From Saprospiraceae bacterium (GTDB taxonomy: Bacteria > Bacteroidota > Bacteroidia > Chitinophagales > Saprospiraceae), in assembly GCA_020630435.1 (NCBI GenBank), contig JAHDBJ010000019.1, positions 1-64,000 of the forward strand: DNA of 64,000 bases. Reading direction: 5' to 3'. The number at the start of each line of letters is the position of its first letter. Positions within the stretch are counted from its first letter, which is position 1. Of the stretch, positions 28,983 through 37,626 are shown one piece after another. Below the pieces are notes generated by a model, which was not told the DNA's origin, ran no database searches, and was given only the letters and a program-made list of their open reading frames with translations. The position numbers and the translations under genes are program-made.

Positions 28983-29696
28983 ATGAAAAGTGAATCAACA
29001 GAACTAATAACTATAATTACAGGAACACGAAAAGGACTAGGAAAAGCACTAGCTGAACATCTTTTGGGGAAAGGACATCAAGTCGTAGGATGTAGTAGAA
29101 GAGAAGGAACAATTGAACATGAAAATTATGAGCATTTTAGAGTCGATGTTTCCGATGAAACGTCTGTTAGAAAAATGATTAGAGCCATTGTCAAAAAATG
29201 GGGAAGAATCGATGTATTATTAAATAATGCAGGAATGGCTTCTATGAATCATTTGTTGTTAACTCCCACTCGAACTGTAGAAAAAGTCTTTAATACCAAC
29301 TTTTTAGGCACTTTTCTATTCATTAGAGAAGTGGCTAAAAAAATGCAAAAAAAGAAATTTGGACGTATTGTTAATTATACAACAGTAGCTGTTCCTTTAG
29401 ACCTTGAAGGGGAGGCAGTATATGCCGCAAGTAAAGCAGCAGTCGAATCTTTAACAAAAGTAGCAGCCAAAGAGCTTGGGGGATTTAATATTACAGTTAA
29501 TGCTATTGGTCCTACACCTGTTGCTACTGACCTTATTAAAAATGTGCCAGAAAATAAAATCCAAGAATTACTAGAACAACAATCTGTAAAAAGAATGGGA
29601 ACAGAAGAGGATGTGATTAATGTTGTTGATTTTTTTATAAAACCTGAAAGTGAGTTTATCAATGGACAAATTATATACCTTGGAGGTGTTAATTAA
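28983..29696 (+). CDS. SDR reductase, FabG-like
   Basis: A 237-residue short-chain dehydrogenase similar to 3-oxoacyl-ACP reductases. The cofactor loop is TGTRKGLGKAL, NNAG is present, and the active site reads Y147-A-A-S-K151. The position 13 residues before Tyr, usually Ser, is Thr134 in NYTTVAVP, which may still work. It ends with the usual INGQIIYLGG. Between the ACP and a ligase, it probably reduces a 3-oxoacyl-ACP to the 3-hydroxyacyl form for sugar N-acylation; this is inference. Confidence 0.86.
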   Translation: MKSESTELITIITGTRKGLGKALAEHLLGKGHQVVGCSRREGTIEHENYEHFRVDVSDETSVRKMIRAIVKKWGRIDVLLNNAGMASMNHLLLTPTRTVEKVFNTNFLGTFLFIREVAKKMQKKKFGRIVNYTTVAVPLDLEGEAVYAASKAAVESLTKVAAKELGGFNITVNAIGPTPVATDLIKNVPENKIQELLEQQSVKRMGTEEDVINVVDFFIKPESEFINGQIIYLGGVN

Positions 29697-29739
29697 ATTC
29701 TATTGATTAATATGAGGTATCTTAAATAGGTAAACCTAC

Positions 29740-29755
29740 TTAAACAGCTTCATTA
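29740..29755 (-). repeat. 16 nt copy of the palindromic element's terminal sequence
   Basis: ttaaacagcttcatta is the exact reverse complement of positions 16372-16387, the left end of the large palindrome. It lies alone in the 96 bp gap before the ligase gene, with no matching right end nearby. It may be a remnant of the same mobile repeat or a shared regulatory site. Confidence 0.4.
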
Positions 29756-29792
29756 TCATTTATATGATTAAAATAACTTCCAACTATAGTTT

Positions 29793-31139
29793 ATGTGGTT
29801 AACAAACAAGTTTATAGAAGAATATGCAGAGAAAGAAGCTATTGTTTTTGATGGTAAGGTGTATACTTATCAAAATTTATATGATAGGATAAAACATTAC
29901 CAAAAGATCATAGACCAAGAAATAACAGAAGGTCAAGTAGTGGCTATTACATCTGATTATTCTTTTGAAAGTATTGCCCTGTTTTTTGCTTTGGTACACA
30001 AAAAAACAATAATAGTACCAATTGCTTCAACAGTACAAGAAGAGATTAAAGATAGAATAGAAGAATCTAAAACAGATGTCGTATTATCTTTTGATAAAGA
30101 ACAGCTAATCTTTAAGAAAAGAGATCCCTCTGAAAAACACGAAATCATCAATAAATTGTCAACCAGTAAGCATACAGGACTTATACTTTTTAGTAGTGGA
30201 AGTACTGGGCGCCCTAAAGCAATGGTTCATAATTTAGATAATCTCATTAATTCATATCAGGGAAGGAAGAACAAAAGACTTGTCTTTTTAATTTTCTTAA
30301 TGTTTGATCATATTGGTGGTCTAAATACCCTTTTTAATTGTTTGGCAATGGGCGTTAAGATTGTCATTCCGACGGACAGAACCATTGAAGCAGTATGTAA
30401 ATTGATTGAAGATCATAAGGTAAATATTCTGCCTGCTTCTCCTACATTTTTGAATTTAATTTTAATTGGAGAAGGTCATGTTAGATATGATTTATCAAGT
30501 TTGAGATTGATTACCTATGGTACAGAACCGATGCCCGAAAGCCTCCTACTTAGACTTAAAGAAAGTTTTGGTCGAGTTAAATTCCTTCAAACTTTTGGAA
30601 CAAGTGAAACTGGTATAACCAAAACACAAAGTAAAAATAGCACAAGTACCTTTATTAAGATAGGAGATGAAAATTCTGAATATAAAATAGTAGACGGGGA
30701 GCTTTGGCTAAGAAGTAAGACTCAGATTTTAGGTTATCTTAATGCTTCTATGGAACGGTTTACAACTGATGGTTGGTTCAAAACAGGTGACCTTGTAGAA
30801 GTAGCAGAAGAAGGATATTTAAGGATCATTGGTCGTAATAAAGAGATAATTAATGTAGGAGGCGAAAAAGTATTGCCCTCTGAAATTGAATCAATACTAT
30901 TGACACATCCTGATATTATAGATTGTTTGGTTTATGGTCAAGCAAATGCGATTACAGGACAAGCTGTTACAGCAGATATAGTACCTAAAAGTACAAATGA
31001 AGTAAGGCAACTAAAGCGAAATATTAAAAAATTCTGTAAGGAACGTTTGGATAGATATAAAGTTCCTGCTAAAATTAATATTGTAACAAAAACCAACTTT
31101 AGTTCAAGATTTAAAAAGAAAAGAATTCAAGATACCTAG
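29793..31139 (+). CDS. AMP-dependent acyl ligase (acyl-CoA/acyl-ACP synthetase type)
   Basis: ANL-superfamily adenylating enzyme of 448 residues. It has the P-loop LFSSGSTGRPKAMVHN (about residues 130-145), TYGTEPMPE, QTFGTSETG, KTGDLVEV and the C-terminal hinge GRNKEIINVGGEKVLPSEIE. It is shorter than many acyl-CoA synthetases (500-600 residues) but keeps the main motifs. Expected role: activating a short carboxylic acid and loading it onto the ACP encoded two genes upstream. The 96 bp gap before it contains a 16 nt match to the end of the palindromic element at 16372. Confidence 0.87.
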   Translation: MWLTNKFIEEYAEKEAIVFDGKVYTYQNLYDRIKHYQKIIDQEITEGQVVAITSDYSFESIALFFALVHKKTIIVPIASTVQEEIKDRIEESKTDVVLSFDKEQLIFKKRDPSEKHEIINKLSTSKHTGLILFSSGSTGRPKAMVHNLDNLINSYQGRKNKRLVFLIFLMFDHIGGLNTLFNCLAMGVKIVIPTDRTIEAVCKLIEDHKVNILPASPTFLNLILIGEGHVRYDLSSLRLITYGTEPMPESLLLRLKESFGRVKFLQTFGTSETGITKTQSKNSTSTFIKIGDENSEYKIVDGELWLRSKTQILGYLNASMERFTTDGWFKTGDLVEVAEEGYLRIIGRNKEIINVGGEKVLPSEIESILLTHPDIIDCLVYGQANAITGQAVTADIVPKSTNEVRQLKRNIKKFCKERLDRYKVPAKINIVTKTNFSSRFKKKRIQDT

Positions 31140-31151
31140 TAAACAAAATAA

Positions 31152-31787
31152 ATGAAACAACTCTTAATCATTGGTGCGGGAGGTTTAGGAAGAGAAGTAT
31201 ATTGTTGGGCAAAACAATCAAAAGACTATCAAACGAAATATGAGATTAAAGGTTTTTTAGATAAGTCCAACACTCCATTGGATAAGTTTGATTACCCTGT
31301 AAGTATTCTTGGAGATGAAGATGAATATAAGATACAAAAGGAAGATGTTTTTGTCTGTGCTATTGGTAATCTATCTATTAGAAAAAATGTAGTTGAGAAG
31401 ATGGAAAATCGAGGAGCTGTATTTATTAATATTATCCATTCAAGTTGTGTTTTTGGCGAATCTGTGGAGTTAGGAGTTGGGAATATTTTTGCCCCTTTTT
31501 GTCTGATTTCTTGTGACACCAAGATCCAAAACCATAATATTTTTAATGGTTATGTATTTCTAGGACATGATGTCTCTGTAGGAAGTTATAATCAAATAGA
31601 TGCGTACAGTTTTTGTGGAGGTAATGCTCAAATAAAAGATGGATGTAATTTGTTTCCACATTCTATCGTCACTCCTTCAGTTAAAATTATGGAGCAATCT
31701 AAGATAGGTGCTGGAAGCCTTATGCTAAGAAATGCAAGACCCAATACTACTTATTTTGGATTACCTGCCAAAAAAACATTTCTATAA
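31152..31787 (+). CDS. Sugar O/N-acyltransferase, NeuD/PglD-like
   Basis: A 211-residue acyltransferase with an N-terminal Rossmann-like nucleotide-sugar binding part (LLIIGAGGLGREVYCWA, residues 4-20) and a C-terminal left-handed beta-helix. The likely catalytic His is H139 in VFLGHDVSVG, and the end is the typical FGLPAKKTFL. PglD acetylates the 4-amino group of UDP-4-amino sugars, and NeuD acts on sialic acid; both fit. The aminotransferase and 4,6-dehydratase directly downstream favour a UDP-4-amino-4,6-dideoxy sugar substrate, and the ACP cassette upstream suggests the acyl donor could be an ACP thioester rather than acetyl-CoA. Confidence 0.86.
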   Translation: MKQLLIIGAGGLGREVYCWAKQSKDYQTKYEIKGFLDKSNTPLDKFDYPVSILGDEDEYKIQKEDVFVCAIGNLSIRKNVVEKMENRGAVFINIIHSSCVFGESVELGVGNIFAPFCLISCDTKIQNHNIFNGYVFLGHDVSVGSYNQIDAYSFCGGNAQIKDGCNLFPHSIVTPSVKIMEQSKIGAGSLMLRNARPNTTYFGLPAKKTFL

Positions 31788-31806
31788 ATTCTACAAAAAT
31801 AAAACC

Positions 31807-32937
31807 ATGATACCACTATCATTACCTCATATCAATGGAAATGAATGGAAATATGTAAAAGACTGTTTGGATACGGGCTGGGTATCTTCAGCAGGAGCCT
31901 ATGTTTCTAGATTCGAACAAGATCTCGCTAAGTTTAGTGGTGCAAAATATGGCGTAGCTGCTGTAAATGGTACTTGTGGATTACATCTAACCTTACATAT
32001 GTTGGGGATTAATCAAGAGGATCATATCATCGTGCCAAACATCACCTTTATTGCTTCTGCTAATGCTGCTGTATATACCAATGCAACGCCAATTTTTATA
32101 GACGTTGATGTAGACACATGGCAAATGGACTTAGATTTGTTGGAAGAATTTCTAGTAAATCAAACAAAACAAATAGATGGGAGATGTTTTTTATCTTCAA
32201 CTAATAAGTGTATAAAAGCGATTATGCCTGTCCATGTGTTGGGGAATATGTGCGATATGGAAAGACTTATGGAGATCGCAAATACACATAATATTTATGT
32301 TGTAGAAGATGCTTCAGAATCTTTAGGAAGTTATTGGAAAGGACAACACTCTGGTACTTTTGGTATCATGGGTGTTTTTAGTTTTAATGGGAATAAAATC
32401 ATTACGACAGGTGGAGGTGGTGTAATTGTTACGAATGATGAGCAACACGCAAAACGTGCTAAACACCTCTCAACACAATCAAAAGTTAATCCTGAAACCT
32501 ATTATCATGATGAAATTGGTTTCAATTACAGACTAGTTAATGTCTTGGCAGCTATTGGGGTAGCTCAAATGGAACAACTTCCTGGTTTTATATCCAAAAA
32601 GAAAGAAATTGATGCCTTCTATAGAAAAGAACTAAATGGAGTAGGGGATATTAAATTTCAAAAAGTAGTGGACGAGGTTGACCCCAACTGTTGGTTGTTT
32701 ACCTTCTATACATCAAAACAAGCAGAAGTACTTGCTAAACTCAAAGAAAATAAAATCATTGCAAGACCGTTTTGGACACCAATGAACCAACTTCCAATGT
32801 TTACAGAAGAGTTATATATTCATAAAACAGATAATTCTAAAGATATTCATGCCAATTGTTTAAGTATTCCTAGTTCTGTTAATATTACTCAAGCCGATCT
32901 TGAAGCAGTTGTTGCTTGTATTAAAAGTTGTTATTAA
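31807..32937 (+). CDS. PLP sugar aminotransferase (LegC/PglE-like, DegT family)
   Basis: PLP-dependent aminotransferase of 376 residues converting a 4-keto to a 4-amino nucleotide sugar. It begins MIPLSLPHINGNEWKYVKD, followed by TGWVSSAGAYVSRFEQDLA, VEDASESLGS and the internal-aldimine Lys197 in SFNGNKIITTGGGG. The ATG at 31807 is chosen: an upstream in-frame ATG (31732) would overlap the preceding gene by 56 bp and add a sequence without family similarity. Together with the following 4,6-dehydratase it makes a UDP-4-amino-4,6-dideoxy-GlcNAc-type sugar, as in the bacillosamine or legionaminic acid pathways. Confidence 0.9.
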   Translation: MIPLSLPHINGNEWKYVKDCLDTGWVSSAGAYVSRFEQDLAKFSGAKYGVAAVNGTCGLHLTLHMLGINQEDHIIVPNITFIASANAAVYTNATPIFIDVDVDTWQMDLDLLEEFLVNQTKQIDGRCFLSSTNKCIKAIMPVHVLGNMCDMERLMEIANTHNIYVVEDASESLGSYWKGQHSGTFGIMGVFSFNGNKIITTGGGGVIVTNDEQHAKRAKHLSTQSKVNPETYYHDEIGFNYRLVNVLAAIGVAQMEQLPGFISKKKEIDAFYRKELNGVGDIKFQKVVDEVDPNCWLFTFYTSKQAEVLAKLKENKIIARPFWTPMNQLPMFTEELYIHKTDNSKDIHANCLSIPSSVNITQADLEAVVACIKSCY

Positions 32938-32965
32938 TAATTAATTAGTTCAGAAAAAATCAAAA

Positions 32966-34180
32966 ATGAATATTATCAATGTTAGTGATTTCATAAAAAG
33001 ACGTATTATCGATAGGAAAGAGAGTCTTTTTCAAAAAGATATTGAAAATAATAAAGGGCAACTTTCTAAGGAAATTAAAAATAAATCGGTCTTAGTCATT
33101 GGAGGAGCAGGAACTATTGGTAGTAGTTTTGTCAAAGCTGTACTTAAATTTAAACCTAGCAAACTATATATTGTAGATACCAATGAAAATGGACTCACTG
33201 AAATTACCAGAGATTTAAGAAGTACTTTAGGACAATATATTCCAGAAGACTTTAAAACCTATCCCATGAATTTTGGTGATAAAGTCTTTTCTAAAATGTA
33301 TCTGAATGAAGGACCTTTTGATATCGTAGCCAATTTTGCTGCTCATAAACACGTTCGTTCAGAAAAAGATCATTATTCTATTGAGGCAATGATTGATAAT
33401 AATGTATTCAAAGCAAAACGCTTTTTGGACTTATTATTAGAACATCCTCCAAAACACTTCTTTTGTGTTTCTACAGATAAAGCAGCCAATCCAGTCAACG
33501 TGATGGGGGCTAGTAAAAAATTGATGGAAGAAACCATCATGGCATATAGCAATCAGTTGAAAATCACAACTGCACGATTCGCTAATGTTGCTTTTTCGAA
33601 TGGTAGTTTGTTAGACGGATATATTTCTAGATTATTGAAAAAACAACCAATTTCATGTCCTTCTGATGTAAAACGATTTTTTGTTTCTCCTGAAGAAAGT
33701 GGTCAAATCTGTATGTTAGCCTGTGTATTGGGGATTAGTGGAGATATTTTCTTTCCAAAATTAGAGGAAAAAGAAATGGTGAACTTCAAACACATCACAG
33801 AAGATTTTTTCAAAGATATGGATATTCCAATTGACTATTGTCAAACACCAGAAGAAGCCAAAGAAAAAGCCACTCACCTTACCGAAAACCCTGTATCATA
33901 TCCTATTTATTTTTTTGATACTGATACTTCAGGTGAGAAATTGTACGAAGAATTCTATACAGACAAAGATATCGTAGACTTAGAATCGTTTGAGAGCTTA
34001 GGAGTGGTTAAAAATGCCATTCGTCCTAACATCTCTGAAATAGAGAAAAGTATTAATAAATTAAATTTGCTGATGGAGTCGAACCAATCCAGCAAGGCCG
34101 CTATTGTAAATGTGCTTAATGACTTAATTCCAGATTTTCAACATATTGAGACAGGAAAAAGTCTTGACCAAAAAATGTAA
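32966..34180 (+). CDS. UDP-GlcNAc 4,6-dehydratase (soluble CapD/FlaA1-type SDR)
   Basis: Removes water from UDP-GlcNAc to give the UDP-4-keto-6-deoxy sugar. The 404 residues start with a helical extension, then VLVIGGAGTIGSSFVKAV, AAHKHVRSEKDHY and the subfamily signature STDKAANPVNVMGASK, in which Met replaces the usual SDR Tyr position. The membrane segments of long PglF/CapD proteins are missing, so it is a cytoplasmic form. It lies between the aminotransferase and a PglC-type phosphoglycosyl transferase, strongly suggesting a bacillosamine-like first sugar. Confidence 0.9.
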   Translation: MNIINVSDFIKRRIIDRKESLFQKDIENNKGQLSKEIKNKSVLVIGGAGTIGSSFVKAVLKFKPSKLYIVDTNENGLTEITRDLRSTLGQYIPEDFKTYPMNFGDKVFSKMYLNEGPFDIVANFAAHKHVRSEKDHYSIEAMIDNNVFKAKRFLDLLLEHPPKHFFCVSTDKAANPVNVMGASKKLMEETIMAYSNQLKITTARFANVAFSNGSLLDGYISRLLKKQPISCPSDVKRFFVSPEESGQICMLACVLGISGDIFFPKLEEKEMVNFKHITEDFFKDMDIPIDYCQTPEEAKEKATHLTENPVSYPIYFFDTDTSGEKLYEEFYTDKDIVDLESFESLGVVKNAIRPNISEIEKSINKLNLLMESNQSSKAAIVNVLNDLIPDFQHIETGKSLDQKM

Positions 34181-34185
34181 TATTA

Positions 34186-34857
34186 ATGTACAAGCTATTC
34201 AAACGCACACTAGACTTAATCATAACATTAGTAACGATTATCTTATTTCTTCCCTTACTTATTCCTATTATGATAGGTCTTAAACTAACAGGAGAGGGGT
34301 ATATATGGTACTTTCAAGAAAGGGTAGGATTCAAAAATAAACTATTTGATATTTGGAAATTTGCCACAATGCTCAAGGACAGTCCTAATATAGGAACTGG
34401 ATTGATTACAACCAAAAAAGATCCTCGTATAACTCCAATGGGTGGTTTTCTTAGGAGCTCTAAGATAAATGAACTCCCTCAATTAATTAACATCCTAAGA
34501 GGAGAAATGAGTATCGTTGGTCCTAGACCTGTAATGAAAAAAAGTTTTGAACAATATCCTGAACATATCCAAAAAGTAATCTATAATGTTACACCAGGTC
34601 TTACGGGAATAGGTTCTATTATTTTTAGAGATGAAGAAGATTTGATTACAAATGTAAAAGAAAAAGGAGGGGACATTTGGGATTTCTATGTCCATAAAAT
34701 TTATCCTTATAAAGGAGAACTTGAATTATGGTATCAAGAAAATGCTTCAATCTATACCGATATAATGATCATATTCTTAACTGCTTGGGTAATTATTTTT
34801 CCCAAAAGTGAACTTTACCATAACATATTTAAAGATTTACCTAAAAGAGCATTTTAA
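34186..34857 (+). CDS. Polyprenyl-phosphate sugar-1-phosphate transferase (PglC-type)
   Basis: Monotopic phosphoglycosyl transferase of 223 residues that should attach the first sugar phosphate to undecaprenyl phosphate. It has one N-terminal re-entrant hydrophobic segment (about residues 9-31), FQERVGFKNKLFDIWKFATM, LRGEMSIVGPRP and TPGLTGIGS. The catalytic Asp-Glu dyad of PglC reads Asn95-Glu96 here (KINELPQL), which is unusual because Asp is the known nucleophile. The length fits the short PglC class rather than the long WbaP/WcaJ class. It directly follows the sugar-modifying genes whose product it likely uses. Confidence 0.88.
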   Translation: MYKLFKRTLDLIITLVTIILFLPLLIPIMIGLKLTGEGYIWYFQERVGFKNKLFDIWKFATMLKDSPNIGTGLITTKKDPRITPMGGFLRSSKINELPQLINILRGEMSIVGPRPVMKKSFEQYPEHIQKVIYNVTPGLTGIGSIIFRDEEDLITNVKEKGGDIWDFYVHKIYPYKGELELWYQENASIYTDIMIIFLTAWVIIFPKSELYHNIFKDLPKRAF

Positions 34858-34996
34858 TTTTTTAAACCTTTTTCTAAACTATTCAATACTTCTATAGGTC
34901 TATATAATAGTGAAGTTGTTTGAGAATTAATGTATAATCAAAATAGAAAGTTAATTCCACTAGACTTCTATTCAACTAAATATTTTATTGGTAAAC

Positions 34997-35488
34997 ATGA
35001 CCAAATTGCAGATTCAACAGACTATAGAAAGACAATTATCTCAACAAAATTATAAGGTCGTTGAAAAAGATATGAATCGTCCTTGGGGAGGTTTTTTTGT
35101 CATAGATGAAAATCAAATTCAAAAGTTTGCAAAAGATTTTTTTCCAAATATAGATTGGTTAGAAATTTCTCAAAAACAAAAACTAAGCCCTAAGATCCTC
35201 CTTGTAGCTCCTAAGAAACGGTTATCTTGGCAATATCATAAAAGAAGATCCGAAATATGGGCAGTACTTCAAGGGAAGGTAGGAGTAATTAGAAGTGATA
35301 ATGATAAACCAAGAAAGTTAGAACTATTTGAAGAAGGTGATACGATTATGTTATCACAAGAAGAACGACATCGTTTAGTAGGTTTAGATGATTGGAGTAT
35401 TATAGCTGAAATTTGGCAACATACAGATCCAAATAATCCTTCAGATGAAGATGATATTATTCGATTACAAGATGATTTTGGACGATAG
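34997..35488 (+). CDS. Cupin, type II mannose-6-phosphate isomerase-like
   Basis: A 163-residue single cupin domain like the C-terminal PMI part of bifunctional ManC/AlgA enzymes. Features are MNRPWGGFFVID, LVAPKKRLSWQYHKRRSEIW with the metal-binding Gln/His set, and ERHRLVGLDDWSIIAEIW. The ATG at 34997 is preferred over a TTG three codons earlier. It opens the GDP-fucose block (gmd, fcl, manC) and probably supplies mannose-6-phosphate; the stand-alone manC at 37627 lacks this domain. The preceding 130 bp gap holds no ORF I would accept. Confidence 0.83.
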   Translation: MTKLQIQQTIERQLSQQNYKVVEKDMNRPWGGFFVIDENQIQKFAKDFFPNIDWLEISQKQKLSPKILLVAPKKRLSWQYHKRRSEIWAVLQGKVGVIRSDNDKPRKLELFEEGDTIMLSQEERHRLVGLDDWSIIAEIWQHTDPNNPSDEDDIIRLQDDFGR

Positions 35489-35564
35489 ATTAATTATATT
35501 ATTGTATAGTGTGTAAAATTTAGAAGCATTTTTAGATGTTACTTATTACAACACAAACAGACAC

Positions 35565-36677
35565 ATGAAAAAAGCACTAATCACAGGTATTACAGGACAA
35601 GATGGGGCTTATCTTGCCGAATTTTTACTGAGCAAGGGATATGAAGTGCATGGTATAAAACGACGATCTTCCTCTTTTAATACAGCTAGAATAGATCATT
35701 TATATCAAGATCCTCACGAACAAAATATTAGGTTGAAACTTCATTATGGAGATCTCTCAGATTCTACAAATTTAATTAGAATTATCCAAGAGATACAACC
35801 CGATGAAATATACAATTTAGGAGCTATGTCTCATGTTCAAGTAAGTTTTGATGCTCCTGAATATGCTGCCGATGTAGACGGAATTGGAACATTAAGAATT
35901 TTAGAAGCTGTACGGCTTTTAGGTTTAACAAAAAAGACAAAAGTTTATCAAGCCTCAACTTCTGAACTCTATGGATTAGTACAAGAAATACCTCAAAATG
36001 AGAAAACGCCTTTTTACCCTCGCTCTCCTTATGCTTGTGCTAAACTGTATGCGTATTGGATTACTGTCAACTATCGTGAAGCCTATGGTATGTTTGCTTG
36101 TAATGGCATTCTGTTTAATCACGAATCTCCTCTTCGAGGAGAAACCTTTGTTACTCGAAAAATTACAAGAGCTGTAGCCAAGATAGCTCTAGGACTACAA
36201 GATCGATTTTATTTAGGTAATATGGATGCCAAAAGAGATTGGGGACATGCAAAAGATTATGTAGAAGCCCAATGGTTGATGCTTCAACAAGATGAACCAG
36301 AAGATTTTGTCATCGCTACAGGAATTACCACTAAAGTAAGGGATTTTGTTCGTATGTCTTTTGCTGAAATCGGTGTAGAGCTTCGATTCGAAGGAAAAGA
36401 TGTTGACGAAGTCGGGATTGTAACAAAATCCAATAATCCTAAATATCCACTTCAAGAGGGTAGGGTAGTAGTTTCTGTTGATCCACGTTATTTTAGACCT
36501 ACAGAAGTAGACTTACTCATTGGTGATCCAACAAAAGCAAGAACAAAACTAGGATGGAAACCCAAATACGATTTAAAAACACTTTGCAGTGAGATGGTTC
36601 GAGCAGATATAGAATTATTTAAAAAAGACCAATTTTTAAAAGAGGCAGGTTTTGAAATAAAGAATGAATTTGAATAA
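35565..36677 (+). CDS. gmd: GDP-mannose 4,6-dehydratase
   Basis: First committed step to GDP-L-fucose: GDP-mannose to GDP-4-keto-6-deoxymannose. The 370 residues match Gmd throughout: [49 protein letters not shown] and the catalytic [10 protein letters not shown]. The tail overlaps fcl by 14 nt. Product goes to Fcl just downstream, so L-fucose (or a derivative of the 4-keto intermediate) is a component of the glycan. Confidence 0.96.
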   Translation: MKKALITGITGQDGAYLAEFLLSKGYEVHGIKRRSSSFNTARIDHLYQDPHEQNIRLKLHYGDLSDSTNLIRIIQEIQPDEIYNLGAMSHVQVSFDAPEYAADVDGIGTLRILEAVRLLGLTKKTKVYQASTSELYGLVQEIPQNEKTPFYPRSPYACAKLYAYWITVNYREAYGMFACNGILFNHESPLRGETFVTRKITRAVAKIALGLQDRFYLGNMDAKRDWGHAKDYVEAQWLMLQQDEPEDFVIATGITTKVRDFVRMSFAEIGVELRFEGKDVDEVGIVTKSNNPKYPLQEGRVVVSVDPRYFRPTEVDLLIGDPTKARTKLGWKPKYDLKTLCSEMVRADIELFKKDQFLKEAGFEIKNEFE

Positions 36678-37611
36678 GAGTGCTAAAATATATATCGCTG
36701 GTCATAGAGGGATGGTAGGTTCTGCCATTCTAAAAAAATTAAAATCGGAAGGATACCATAACCTCTTGTTTAAAACGTCTAAAGAACTAGATTTAATTGA
36801 TCAAGTAACTACCCATGAGTTCTTTGAACAAGAAAAACCAGCATATGTGTTTTTAGCAGCAGCAATGGTTGGAGGCATTTTAGCCAATAATGCTTATCGA
36901 GCGGATTTTATTTATAAAAACATAATGATACAAAGCAATGTTATTCATGCAGCATATCAAAATGGCGTGAAAAAATTATTGTTTTTAGGTTCATCATGTA
37001 TTTATCCTAAACTAGCTCCACAACCTTTAAAAGAAGAATACCTTTTAACAGGAGAACTTGAGCCAACCAATGAACCTTATGCCATCGCAAAAATTGCAGG
37101 TATCAAAATGTGTGATGCCTTTCGGGCTCAATATGGTGCTAATTTCATATCGGTTATGCCTACAAATTTGTATGGCTCTAACGATAATTATGATTTACAT
37201 AACTCTCATGTATTACCAGCATTAATTCGCAAATTTCATACTGCAAAACGAGATAAACATCCATCTGTAACGATATGGGGAACAGGAACACCAAGACGAG
37301 AGTTTTTGCATTCAGATGATTTAGCAGATGCTTGTTGTTTTTTGATGGAACATTATAATGAACAAGGACTTATTAATATTGGAGTAGGAGAAGATATTTC
37401 TATTTTAGAATTAGCAGAATTGATCCAAGAAATTATTGGGTATGAAGGTATAATTGAACATGATTTCAGTAAACCTGATGGTACTCCTCGAAAGTTAATG
37501 GATGTACAAAAGTTGACAGACTTAGGATGGAAAGCAAAAATTTCTTTACGAAAAGGCATTCAACAAGTCTATCAAGAATTATTAGATAAAAAAATTGTAA
37601 CTGACTGGTAG
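36664..37611 (+). CDS. fcl: GDP-L-fucose synthase
   Basis: Epimerises and reduces GDP-4-keto-6-deoxymannose to GDP-L-fucose. The 315 residues contain [37 protein letters not shown] and the active site [19 protein letters not shown]. Length and motifs are standard for the family. Its start overlaps the end of gmd by 14 nt, so the two are translationally linked. At least one fucosyltransferase-like gene (52817) is in the same window. Confidence 0.95.
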   Translation: MNLNKSAKIYIAGHRGMVGSAILKKLKSEGYHNLLFKTSKELDLIDQVTTHEFFEQEKPAYVFLAAAMVGGILANNAYRADFIYKNIMIQSNVIHAAYQNGVKKLLFLGSSCIYPKLAPQPLKEEYLLTGELEPTNEPYAIAKIAGIKMCDAFRAQYGANFISVMPTNLYGSNDNYDLHNSHVLPALIRKFHTAKRDKHPSVTIWGTGTPRREFLHSDDLADACCFLMEHYNEQGLINIGVGEDISILELAELIQEIIGYEGIIEHDFSKPDGTPRKLMDVQKLTDLGWKAKISLRKGIQQVYQELLDKKIVTDW

Positions 37612-37626
37612 TACACTTCTTTGTTT

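Noticed and set aside
31732-31806. Longer start for the aminotransferase
   Set aside because: It would overlap the acyltransferase by 56 bp and add 25 residues without family character; ATG at 31807 starts at the usual MIPLSLP.
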